This document shows positions 27,588-35,793 of a DNA stretch of 64,000 bases, one piece after another. Source of the DNA: QYOJ01 sp964642545 (GTDB taxonomy: Bacteria; Bacteroidota; Bacteroidia; Bacteroidales; FEN-979); the NCBI GenBank assembly GCA_964642545.1, contig CAZXQU010000001.1:137502-201501 (forward strand), given 5' to 3'. Position numbers and translations under genes: made by a program. The notes beneath the pieces were generated by a model that did no database searches, was not told where the DNA came from, and was given only the letters and a program-made list of their open reading frames with translations. Each line of letters begins with the position of its first letter. Within the stretch, counting starts at the first letter, position 1.

Positions 27588-28859
27588 ATGAACATTCTCC
27601 TATTAGGTTCGGGAGGGCGGGAGCATACCCTCGCCTGGAAACTTTCACAAAGCCCTCGATTGACAGCCCTCTTTATCGCCCCTGGTAATGCCGGGACTGC
27701 CACCGTAGGAACCAACCTCCCCATCGCTGTCAACAACTTCCCCGCTATCAATGAAGCCTGTCAGCTTCACAAAATCGAAATGGTGATTGTTGGACCGGAA
27801 GACCCCCTCGTTCACGGAATTCATGATTTTTTCCTCGCAAGCCCTTATCTCCGTAACATCCCGGTGATAGGTCCCACAAAGCAAGCAGCCATGCTGGAGG
27901 GAAGCAAAGATTTTGCGAAAGCATTCCTTAAGAAATACAACATCCCAACTGCTTGTTATGAGACCTTTGTGCCAGAGAGCCTTGATGCAGGAATCTCTTT
28001 TCTCCGGTCACTTAATCCCCCTTATGTTTTGAAAGCCGACGGACTCGCTGCGGGCAAAGGGGTGGTGATCTGCTCTTCGTTGGATGAGGCCATTGCAGAG
28101 CTAACATCAATGCTTTCGGATGCCAAATTCGGAGAAGCTTCAAGCAAAGTGGTGATTGAAGAATTCCTGGATGGGATAGAACTTTCGGCATTTGTGATTA
28201 CCGATGGTCTTCATTACCGTATATTTCCCGAAGCCAAAGACTATAAAAAGATCGGTGTAGGAGATACTGGACCGAATACCGGAGGGATGGGATCGGTCTC
28301 TCCCGTTTCCTTTGCACAGGGGGAATTCCTTGAGAATGTGGAACGACTGGTAATACGCCCTACGCTGGAGGGGCTCAACACCGAAGGAATCTCTTACCAG
28401 GGCTTCATTTTTTTCGGATTGATGAATGTTAAGGGCGTACCTTATGTAATTGAATACAACTGCCGCTTGGGAGATCCCGAAACCGAGTCGGTATTGCCTA
28501 GGATCCAGGGCGATTTCGTGGAACTCTGTCAGGCTGTGGCCAATGGCTCCCTTGATCAAGTTGTCATGGAACTGGATTCTCGGTTCACCGCCAGTGTGAT
28601 GCTGGTTGCAGAAGGTTACCCGGGTGCTTATGAAAAAGGGAAAGAGATCACCGGCCTTGACCGTGTAAGCGGAAGTTTCGTGTTTCATGCCGGGACCAAA
28701 CACGCCGATGGACGGATTGTAACCAACGGCGGCCGGGTCCTTGCCGTCACATCTTTCGGAGAAACAATGGAAGAAGCATTGAAAAAATCTTACGAAAATG
28801 CTGAGAAAATCCATTATGAGGGAAAATATTACCGAAGGGATATTGGCTTTGATTTGTGA
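27588..28859 (+). CDS. purD: Phosphoribosylamine-glycine ligase
   Basis: 423 residues, the usual PurD length. ATP-grasp enzyme making GAR in purine synthesis. Motifs are LLLGSGGREHTLAWKL at the start, VIGPTKQAAMLEGSKDFAKAFL, VLKADGLAAGKGVVIC, GDTGPNTGGMGSVSP and EYNCRLGDPETESVLPR. It follows the glycosyltransferase by four bases, though the functions are unrelated. Confidence 0.97.
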   Translation: MNILLLGSGGREHTLAWKLSQSPRLTALFIAPGNAGTATVGTNLPIAVNNFPAINEACQLHKIEMVIVGPEDPLVHGIHDFFLASPYLRNIPVIGPTKQAAMLEGSKDFAKAFLKKYNIPTACYETFVPESLDAGISFLRSLNPPYVLKADGLAAGKGVVICSSLDEAIAELTSMLSDAKFGEASSKVVIEEFLDGIELSAFVITDGLHYRIFPEAKDYKKIGVGDTGPNTGGMGSVSPVSFAQGEFLENVERLVIRPTLEGLNTEGISYQGFIFFGLMNVKGVPYVIEYNCRLGDPETESVLPRIQGDFVELCQAVANGSLDQVVMELDSRFTASVMLVAEGYPGAYEKGKEITGLDRVSGSFVFHAGTKHADGRIVTNGGRVLAVTSFGETMEEALKKSYENAEKIHYEGKYYRRDIGFDL

Positions 28860-28861
28860 AA

Positions 28862-28917
28862 AATAAAATCCCCTTTAGGAGCTTATTCGTAACTCTTAAT
28901 TCGTAATTCGTAATTTA
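28862..28917. repeat. CCCCTTTA fragment and TAATTCG heptamers
   Basis: After purD comes a short AATCCCCTTTAGGAG piece. TTATTCG/TAACTCT/TAATTCG heptamers follow at about 28884-28917 and end two bases before the GTG start of the next gene. The order (C-rich block, then TAATTCG units) is the same as at 2724-2848. Confidence 0.75.
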
Positions 28918-28919
28918 AA

Positions 28920-29915
28920 GTGGTTCGCTATTTTAAATCAAGTTTTCCAGGGCAGTTCATCACCATTGGTGTGATCGGCTTGTTGCTTTGGGGCATCGGG
29001 GCTCTCCATCCCCCTGCCATGCCTGAACCTCAGGGGCCGGTACCACTCTATACCATTTTATTCGATTGGTTTTCGGGTACTCCATATCTCGCAATGGGTA
29101 TTGGCTTTTTGCTGGTTCTTTTTCAAGCCTTTTGGCTCAATTACATCGTTTTACGCCACGACCTGGTTCCACACAACACTTCGCTTGCAGCGCTGCTATT
29201 CCTGCTCTTCATCAGCCTTCTTCCTTCCTACCTGACGCTCACACCTGTGAACATCAGCACCCTATTCCTGCTTTTTATCCTGCGCGCTCTTTTAGAAGCA
29301 TATAACCAGACCGAACCAATTGAGCTGGTCTATACTGCCGGCTTCTTTATAGCCCTCTCATCCTTTTTCTACTTCCCTTCCTTGCTTCTCTACGGCTTAT
29401 TGATCATCTCTTTCCTGGTTTACCGTTCCATGAAATGGCGGGAGTGGGTTAGTTCCTTTATCGGACTGGCTACCCCTTTTCTTTACCTTGTGGTAGTATT
29501 TTTTCTTACCGACCGCCTGCCAGGACTAGTCGCGCTCTATTCCGATTATTTCGGACAGTTGGATGTCACTCTGTTTGAAGCAGGATGGAACACATGGACT
29601 CTTTTTGGCATGATGGGATTGTTCTCCATTTTGGGGCTATGGGATACTATACGACATATCGGCGAGAAGAACGTTGAGCAAAGGAAAAAGAATATCGTAG
29701 TGTTGTGGATCTTTTTCTGGTCTATACTAACCCTCCTTTATGCCGGCTCACTATTGATCTATTTTCCAGCCCTGCTCAGCATTTGCCTCTCCATCTTTGT
29801 CACCAACTTTTACTTGCGACTCAGGAAGCTTTTCTGGTTTGAATTGCTGCTTTGGCTCCTGATCATCATTCTCTTTTCCAACATGGCCCTTTGGCCTTAT
29901 CTTCCGGTAAGTTAA
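28920..29915 (+). CDS. DUF6427-type integral membrane protein
   Basis: 331 residues with about eight to nine hydrophobic segments. Conserved-looking pieces are RYFKSSFPGQF at the start, LRHDLVPHNTSLAALLFLLF, LALYSDYFGQL-like stretches and WDTIRHIGEKNVEQRKK. It matches the Bacteroidota family DUF6427, whose function is unknown. GTG start: the codon follows an in-frame TAA within the repeat and no ATG is available. The stop is followed directly by rnhB (1-base gap). Confidence 0.7.
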   Translation: MVRYFKSSFPGQFITIGVIGLLLWGIGALHPPAMPEPQGPVPLYTILFDWFSGTPYLAMGIGFLLVLFQAFWLNYIVLRHDLVPHNTSLAALLFLLFISLLPSYLTLTPVNISTLFLLFILRALLEAYNQTEPIELVYTAGFFIALSSFFYFPSLLLYGLLIISFLVYRSMKWREWVSSFIGLATPFLYLVVVFFLTDRLPGLVALYSDYFGQLDVTLFEAGWNTWTLFGMMGLFSILGLWDTIRHIGEKNVEQRKKNIVVLWIFFWSILTLLYAGSLLIYFPALLSICLSIFVTNFYLRLRKLFWFELLLWLLIIILFSNMALWPYLPVS

Positions 29916-29916
29916 G

Positions 29917-30513
29917 ATGCTCCAAAGCCACTATACCAAAGATCTTGTTGAAGCGGGGTGTGACGAGGCCGGAAGAGGCTGCCTGGCCGGGCCACTGTTT
30001 GCTGCTGCCGTGATCCTCCCAAAAGGGTATAAACACCCTTTGCTCAACGACTCTAAACTACTATCAAAACTCCAACGCGAAAGATTACGGAAGGAGGTAG
30101 AGAAAGATGCCCTCGCTTTTGCAATCAGCTGTATAGAGGCTCAAACCGTTGATGAAATTAATATCCTCAATGCCTCTTTCCTGGGGATGGAGGAGGCCGT
30201 CAAACAGCTAACGCTGACGCCAGAATTTCTGCTGATTGATGGGAACCGATTTCGGACAAAACTTGAAATTCCTTACCATTGTATTGTGAAGGGCGATGGG
30301 AAATTCCTCTCCATCGCTGCTGCATCGATACTTGCCAAGACCTACCGCGACGACTACATGGAGCTTCTGCACGAATCTTTCCCGGTTTATCGGTGGAATG
30401 AGAACAAAGGATACCCGACGCCGGCACACAGGAAAGCCATCTCGACACACGGAATCTCACCGCATCACCGCATCAGCTTCCGGCTGAAACCTCAAGTGAA
30501 AATTTTATTTTAA
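29917..30513 (+). CDS. rnhB: Ribonuclease HII
   Basis: 198 residues. Removes RNA from RNA-DNA hybrids and misincorporated ribonucleotides. The active-site motif is GCDEAGRGCLAGPLFAAAVILP (Asp-Glu pair near residue 17), with the third Asp in LLIDGNRF and the fourth region in SIAAASILAKTYRDDYM. The family tail HRKAISTHGISPHHRISF is present. Confidence 0.96.
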   Translation: MLQSHYTKDLVEAGCDEAGRGCLAGPLFAAAVILPKGYKHPLLNDSKLLSKLQRERLRKEVEKDALAFAISCIEAQTVDEINILNASFLGMEEAVKQLTLTPEFLLIDGNRFRTKLEIPYHCIVKGDGKFLSIAAASILAKTYRDDYMELLHESFPVYRWNENKGYPTPAHRKAISTHGISPHHRISFRLKPQVKILF

Positions 30514-30548
30514 TACCTTTGTTGTTTCCGCTTCTATCAGCCAAAACA

Positions 30549-33323
30549 ATGAGGATCATCAGGCGTATAATTCAGGCAACCATCATCATGATTCTTATTG
30601 TAGGGATCCCCTATCTCTGCTATCTACTCTATGTATCCCTGGATCGCCCCGTCAAAGACCCGGTTCAGGCGATCCCCGACCGTACAGCACTCATCATACA
30701 GGTTAACAATCCACTGGGACTTTTGGGTGAGTTGACGCGCAACAACCTCATCTGGAAAGAACTTCTTACTTACCCGGGAATCAGACCTATCCAGGACCAG
30801 TTGCTACTGATAGACTCCATGTCGCGCTGGAGCCCCAACATCAGGGAAATCCTCAACGACGCACCGTTAACTATAGCCCTCTCTCTGCATAGTCGTACGA
30901 AGTTCGATCCTCTTTTTCTAATGCCAGTTCCATCTTCACTCGAAGGAGCCTCCTTTACCTCTTTTATTGAGGAACACTATCCGGGAAAGGTAACCATTCT
31001 CCAAAGCCCTTATGGCCAGACAGAAATCTGCAGGATTCATTTTGAGAACCAGCGAAACACACTCTTTGCCTCGGTTTGGGAAGGAGTATGTATCTTCAGC
31101 TTCACCGATGCACTGGTGAAACGAGCGATTGACCAGTTATCATTGAATACAACGATATCGGTGATGAAAGGGTTCAATACCGTTTCACTAACCACCGGGA
31201 AGAAAGTTGATGCCAACCTCTATGTCAATTTTCCTTACCTCTCACTTGCCCTCTGGAAAGGTGTTAACGAAACACATAATAAAGGATTGGTAAAATTTGC
31301 ACGTTATGCTGACTGGAGTGGGATGGACCTCTATCTTAAAAAGGATGAACTCCTGTTCAACGGGTATACAATTGCATCCGACAGTGCTATGCAAACTCTG
31401 GCTTTGATGAATGACCAGGTACCTCTCCTCCTGACGATGACCAACATTCTTCCTTCCAATACTGAGGCTTACCTCCTCTATGCCATGATCGGGTATCCCG
31501 ACTATTTCCAACGTTGGCAATTCAGGCTACAGCGAGCTGTCTTCTCGGCTGACAACATTGACCTTTTCAAAAGTTTGAATACCCGGTATGACACGTTGGT
31601 TCTCCCCTTCCTTGAGTCTTGGATCGGCGGGCAGTTGGGAAGGTGTTGGATCAAGCCATCACAAAGGAGAAATGGTCTGTTTCCTGTAACAATCCTCCAG
31701 GCAATAAATCCCGATTCAGCCCGCAAGAGCCTTCTCTCCCTCGCACTGATAACCGGAAAGAGAACTGATTCTACCCTCTATGAGGGAGTGCCGATTTACC
31801 AAACCGGCCTCTCCGAGATTCTAAACATCTGGCTCAGCCCGCTTTTTGAACAGGAGGAGCTTACATATTTTACTATTATCGGTGATTTTGTCTGTTTTTC
31901 ACACAGCAGTGAAACGTTGAAAGCGATGCTCAAAAGTAACCTTCATAAAGAGTTACTTATTGAGAACAAAGTATATCAGGATATCTCAGAAAATATTTCC
32001 GATCAGGCCAATTTCTCCTTCTACTGCAACTCCAACCATATTCTTGATGAACTTCCTGCAGTGCTTAATGCTGAGTACCTTTCGCTTTTCAGCCCTATCC
32101 TCGACTCGCTAAAGAAATTTCAATCATTTACCCTTCAACTATCTGCTGAGGATGGGATGTTTTACACCAGTTTTCAGTTACGATTCAATCCAAAGAGAAC
32201 AGAAGTGGGCCCTCTCTTATGGCAATCGAATCTTGACACCCTCGTCTCGGGACGCCCGCAAATCGTCCTTTCCGGTGCCGGAGACACCTTTGCAGTGCTG
32301 GCTACAGACACCATGAACACCCTGTATAAAATTGATCCCGAAGGGCAAATAGCCTGGAAGCAGAAACTCTATGGAAAAGTGCTCGGAAGTTTTCATGAAG
32401 TGGTTTTCCCCAGTAGCGACACCTTGTTTTACCTGTTCAACACTGAAAACCATCTCTATCTGATCAGAAGTGATGGCAAAATTTCCCCACGTTTCCCCAT
32501 GAAGTTTCCCACACAAGCTTCAAATGGGTTATCCATCATTACACCAGGCGAATTCAAGGTTATAATCGCATTCAGGAATAAACGTATTTACAGTTTTAAT
32601 TTGGACGGATTGTTGAGTGAGGGTTGGACCTCTCCTGCGGTGGAGGAGTTGGTCATAACCCCTGTTCAGGTTTTAAAGGGCGGAGGCAGGTTACTTCCTG
32701 GCACTGCCTACCATGAGGACAATGGTTCTTCTGTAACCTTGGTTGTAACGATGAAAAGTGGGAAGATACTGATCACAGATGGTTTTGGTGTTAAGAAAGT
32801 GGATCCTGACAAAGGATTCAACAACTCCCCAAATTCGGCGTTTTACCAGAACCATACCAACTCAAAATCTCCATGGTTAACAACGGATATGCAAGGGAAG
32901 GTGACCTATTTTGAAGAGAGTGGACGTGTCAGCCGTGTCAGCTTTAACATTTTCTCTGCAAATCATCATTTCCTTTACGAAGATATTCTGGGTGACGGCG
33001 CGCCTGAGTTTATCTTTTTCGACAACAATACCCTCTATTATTACAACCGGTTTTTCAAACTGATCTATTTTTATACTTTCCGGCACAATGTTTCTCCGCC
33101 ATGCCTGATAAAGAAGATCCATGGCAAAACATACATCGGATTTACATCCCAAACTACGAATGAGGTATTTCTATTTGACCGGCAAGGATATGTTGAGATT
33201 GAATCAGGTGTCAAAGGAACCACACCATTTGACATCGGGTTTATGAACAATGATTCTATTCTGGACCTTGTGATTGGTAGCAACAGGAGTGTAAAAAGAT
33301 TTAGTTTGGGAACCATTCCCTAG
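30549..33323 (+). CDS. DUF3352 envelope protein
   Basis: 924 residues from the ATG at 30549 (a TTG at 30519 adds ten residues without a clear role). A single N-terminal membrane anchor (IIQATIIMILIVGIPYLCYLLYV), then a long extracytoplasmic region. The first 550 residues fit the DUF3352 family found in Bacteroidota (VQAIPDRTALIIQVNNPLGLL). The last 350 residues have beta-propeller-like repeats (QIVLSGAGDTFAVLATDTMNTLYKID, HLYLIRSDGKISPRFPMKFP, YFEESGRVSRVSF). The function is unknown; it may be a periplasmic scaffold. Confidence 0.7.
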   Translation: MRIIRRIIQATIIMILIVGIPYLCYLLYVSLDRPVKDPVQAIPDRTALIIQVNNPLGLLGELTRNNLIWKELLTYPGIRPIQDQLLLIDSMSRWSPNIREILNDAPLTIALSLHSRTKFDPLFLMPVPSSLEGASFTSFIEEHYPGKVTILQSPYGQTEICRIHFENQRNTLFASVWEGVCIFSFTDALVKRAIDQLSLNTTISVMKGFNTVSLTTGKKVDANLYVNFPYLSLALWKGVNETHNKGLVKFARYADWSGMDLYLKKDELLFNGYTIASDSAMQTLALMNDQVPLLLTMTNILPSNTEAYLLYAMIGYPDYFQRWQFRLQRAVFSADNIDLFKSLNTRYDTLVLPFLESWIGGQLGRCWIKPSQRRNGLFPVTILQAINPDSARKSLLSLALITGKRTDSTLYEGVPIYQTGLSEILNIWLSPLFEQEELTYFTIIGDFVCFSHSSETLKAMLKSNLHKELLIENKVYQDISENISDQANFSFYCNSNHILDELPAVLNAEYLSLFSPILDSLKKFQSFTLQLSAEDGMFYTSFQLRFNPKRTEVGPLLWQSNLDTLVSGRPQIVLSGAGDTFAVLATDTMNTLYKIDPEGQIAWKQKLYGKVLGSFHEVVFPSSDTLFYLFNTENHLYLIRSDGKISPRFPMKFPTQASNGLSIITPGEFKVIIAFRNKRIYSFNLDGLLSEGWTSPAVEELVITPVQVLKGGGRLLPGTAYHEDNGSSVTLVVTMKSGKILITDGFGVKKVDPDKGFNNSPNSAFYQNHTNSKSPWLTTDMQGKVTYFEESGRVSRVSFNIFSANHHFLYEDILGDGAPEFIFFDNNTLYYYNRFFKLIYFYTFRHNVSPPCLIKKIHGKTYIGFTSQTTNEVFLFDRQGYVEIESGVKGTTPFDIGFMNNDSILDLVIGSNRSVKRFSLGTIP

Positions 33324-33330
33324 TCTCTAT

Positions 33331-34275
33331 CTATCTCATTCTCAATACTTTTCCTGTCGGAGGTTCATAACCGTCAGGAAGAAGATTTTTACGATAGAGG
33401 TTTTCCAGGCGGATTCCATAAACCTGGGAAATTTCCCACAAGGTTTGATTGGTTCCAACAACGTGCACTTTTTGGATGGCTTTTCGCTTCTTTTTCTCAA
33501 GGTAAACCGCTTGTCCTGATTTCAAGCCACCGGCACGTTTTAGATCATTAAAATCCATCAGGTCTGATGCACTAAGCCGAAAATCACGTGCAATCTTCAG
33601 AAGGTCGTCGTTATCGAGGGCAAAGGTACATTGGACATGATTATTGATATAGACTTTCCGGTTGTTTGGACCCGGGCCAAAGTAGGTAAATAAGGACTTG
33701 TAGGCCTCCATCAGGTTGCCATCGGCCACAGTAGTTATTATTGCCGGAACCTCTCCTTCGGGAAGATCATATGCTTGAAGGGAGTAACGTTCGATCAGAC
33801 TGATCAGCAGATCAGGATATTTAGGGTTAGTGGCATAGCCAGCTGTTTTCAGTCCATAAGCCCATGCCCGGTAGTTTTGAACATCAATTGAGAAGAGAAA
33901 ATTATACCGATCACGGGTTGACAGGAACTCTGAATGATCGCGAAATGACTCAACTGCATTATCGTATTTCCGGAAGCATTCATCTGGTGAATCATCATCC
34001 ATCCGGTAGGTTTTACCCGTCCACTCATTATGACATTTGATCCCGAAATGGTTGTTGGCTTCCCTGGCAAGTGTACTCTGGCCAGCTCTTGACTCCAGAA
34101 TAGCCTGGGCTAGTTTGATGCTGGCAGGGATACCATACGTTCGCATGTCCTGTATCGAGATTCCCTTATAGGCATCAATGTATGCACGAACCTTCTCATC
34201 GTACGAGGATTGAGAAAGCGCTGAGAGGGATGAGAAGACCAGGATTAGCAGGAGGTAGCGGGAGAAGGAGGTCAT
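33331..34275 (-). CDS. Glucosaminidase with LysM domain
   Basis: 314 residues. Signal peptide MTSFSRYLLLILVFSSLSALSQ. A FlgJ/Auto-type N-acetylglucosaminidase domain (about 35-160) has GIPASIKLAQAILESRAGQSTLA with the catalytic Glu, HFGIKCHNEW and GLKTAGYATNPKYP. A LysM-like region in the C-terminal 120 residues (DNDDLLKIARDFRLSASDLMDFN and VGTNQTLWEISQVYGIRLENLYRKN) would bind peptidoglycan. It probably acts in the periplasm in wall turnover. Confidence 0.9.
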   Translation of the reverse strand: MTSFSRYLLLILVFSSLSALSQSSYDEKVRAYIDAYKGISIQDMRTYGIPASIKLAQAILESRAGQSTLAREANNHFGIKCHNEWTGKTYRMDDDSPDECFRKYDNAVESFRDHSEFLSTRDRYNFLFSIDVQNYRAWAYGLKTAGYATNPKYPDLLISLIERYSLQAYDLPEGEVPAIITTVADGNLMEAYKSLFTYFGPGPNNRKVYINNHVQCTFALDNDDLLKIARDFRLSASDLMDFNDLKRAGGLKSGQAVYLEKKKRKAIQKVHVVGTNQTLWEISQVYGIRLENLYRKNLLPDGYEPPTGKVLRMR

Positions 34276-34425
34276 AGTTTCGGGTTTCGTGTTTCGGGTT
34301 TCGTGTTTCGGTTCACTAGTTAACGGTTATCCGTATTTCGTATTTCGTATTTCTCTTCACGTCTCACATCTCACGTCTCACATCTCACGTCTTACGTCTT
34401 ACGTCTTACGTCTTACGTCCCCTAT
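34276..34425. repeat. Block of three heptamer families between glucosaminidase and murD
   Basis: The entire 123-base gap, plus the last codons of murD, consists of 7-base repeats. TTTCGGG/TTTCGTG units cover 34278-34312, GTATTTC units 34331-34353, and CGTCTCA/CATCTCA/CGTCTTA units 34355-34420. The last family encodes murD's final residues DVRRKT and its TAA stop. TTTCGGG units recur at 55950-55972 and CGTCTCA units at 19680-19703. Confidence 0.93.
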
Positions 34426-35793
34426 TACAAGTTCAATGAACCTGAATCCACGTTCTTCAAAGCTCCTGAATTCGTCGTAGCTAGATGCAGCCGGTGACAG
34501 CAGGCAAGTCGCCCCAGCCCTCGTATTCTCCAGTGCAAGTGGTAAGAGGTGGTCGAATCGGTTGATATAAAACAGGTTTTTCCTCGATTTTATTGTTTCG
34601 TCTGTCTTTTCAATTACGTTTCCAATCCTTCGGCCTGCTGCTCCAATGAAAATCAACGTACGCACCTGTGAATGGATCAGGAATCGGGCAAACGCCTCAT
34701 AGCTAACACCTCGGTCAAATCCTCCCAGGATCAGGGTATCCACATCGGAGAGAGATTGTACAGCGGCTATGGAAGCTTCGGGAATCGTTGCAATAGAGTC
34801 GTTCACCCAATGAATGGCGTGGTGATACCCCACGTATTCCATCCGATGAGCCAGCCCTTTGAAGGAAGCCAGTCCATCGAGGATCGCTTCTTCTTTGACT
34901 CCCAGAAGCCAGCTGGCAGTGACAGCTGCCATGATATTCCTGAAGTTGTGCTCCCCTTTCAGATAACGGTTGTGGAATTCGTGTACAACAAGTTCATCCC
35001 TCCCCGGCACCCTGATAATAAGTTCGTCTCTCCTTTTAAAAGCGCCTGTTTCGAATTCGTGCTGCAGGGAAAGGGGGATGAGTGATGGGGGGATAGTTTG
35101 AATATGTGCTGCAATGATTGGGTCGTCGGCATTGTAAAGAAGGAAATCGCCGATAGCCTGGGTTGTTGCTATCTTCATTTTGGCCTTCTGGTAATCGTAG
35201 TATGAGTTGTAAGCATCCAGGTGTTCTTCGAAAATATTGAGCAACAACGCGATGTGCGGTCCACGGTGGATATATTCAAGTTGATGTGATGAGAGTTCGT
35301 CGACAATGAAAGTTTGTGGGGTGATCAGATCCAGGAAGTGCCAGGCTGGCGTTCCGATATTGCCCAGCAAGACACTCTCCTTCCCATCGGTAGTTAGGAT
35401 GTGTGCAATCAGGCTGCTTGTTGTACTCTTCCCTTTGGTCCCCGTAATACCGATAATTTGTTTAGCAAAGGCTTCAAGGAAGATATCCGTCTGAGAAGTG
35501 ATTCTGGACATGTCAACGGAGGGCTTCAACTTTGCGAGTGAAATGCCGGGTGATTTAAGGATTAATTCGAACCTGTCCAATCCGTAGAGGTAATCTTTGC
35601 CGCACTGGAATTCAATGTTGTGATCATCAACAAGAAGTGAACTTTTCGCCACATCGGGGTTGCTGTCGGCAATCCATATCTTTTGATGGGGACACAGTTT
35701 CCTGATTGACTGATACGATGACTCCCCTTCCCGGCCGAAGCCTAAGAGAAGAATTTTTTTCCCTTCCAATCGCCGGCGAAGTAAATCAACCAT
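34399..35793 (-). CDS. murD: MurD-type ligase, MurD2-like
   Basis: 464 residues. Mur ligase fold: an N-terminal Rossmann-like UDP domain (ILLLGFGREGESS), a central ATPase (GITGTKGKSTTSSLIAHIL near residue 115, DELSSHQLEYI, LNIFEEHLD) and a C-terminal domain with HRMEYVG. The amino-acid-binding loop reads VNDSIATIPEAS (about 330-341), whereas ordinary MurD has NDSKATN. In Xanthomonas, MurD2 (which adds L-Glu rather than D-Glu) has an NDS(I/S)xTxPE type loop as I recall it. Together with the overlapping murL upstream, this points to MurD2. The C-terminus DVRRKT is repeat-encoded. Confidence 0.85.
   Translation of the reverse strand: MVDLLRRRLEGKKILLLGFGREGESSYQSIRKLCPHQKIWIADSNPDVAKSSLLVDDHNIEFQCGKDYLYGLDRFELILKSPGISLAKLKPSVDMSRITSQTDIFLEAFAKQIIGITGTKGKSTTSSLIAHILTTDGKESVLLGNIGTPAWHFLDLITPQTFIVDELSSHQLEYIHRGPHIALLLNIFEEHLDAYNSYYDYQKAKMKIATTQAIGDFLLYNADDPIIAAHIQTIPPSLIPLSLQHEFETGAFKRRDELIIRVPGRDELVVHEFHNRYLKGEHNFRNIMAAVTASWLLGVKEEAILDGLASFKGLAHRMEYVGYHHAIHWVNDSIATIPEASIAAVQSLSDVDTLILGGFDRGVSYEAFARFLIHSQVRTLIFIGAAGRRIGNVIEKTDETIKSRKNLFYINRFDHLLPLALENTRAGATCLLSPAASSYDEFRSFEERGFRFIELVIGDVRRKT

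Noticed and set aside
34276..34425. Possible CRISPR array
   Set aside because: The units are seven bases long and contiguous, with no spacers of constant length and no cas genes nearby.
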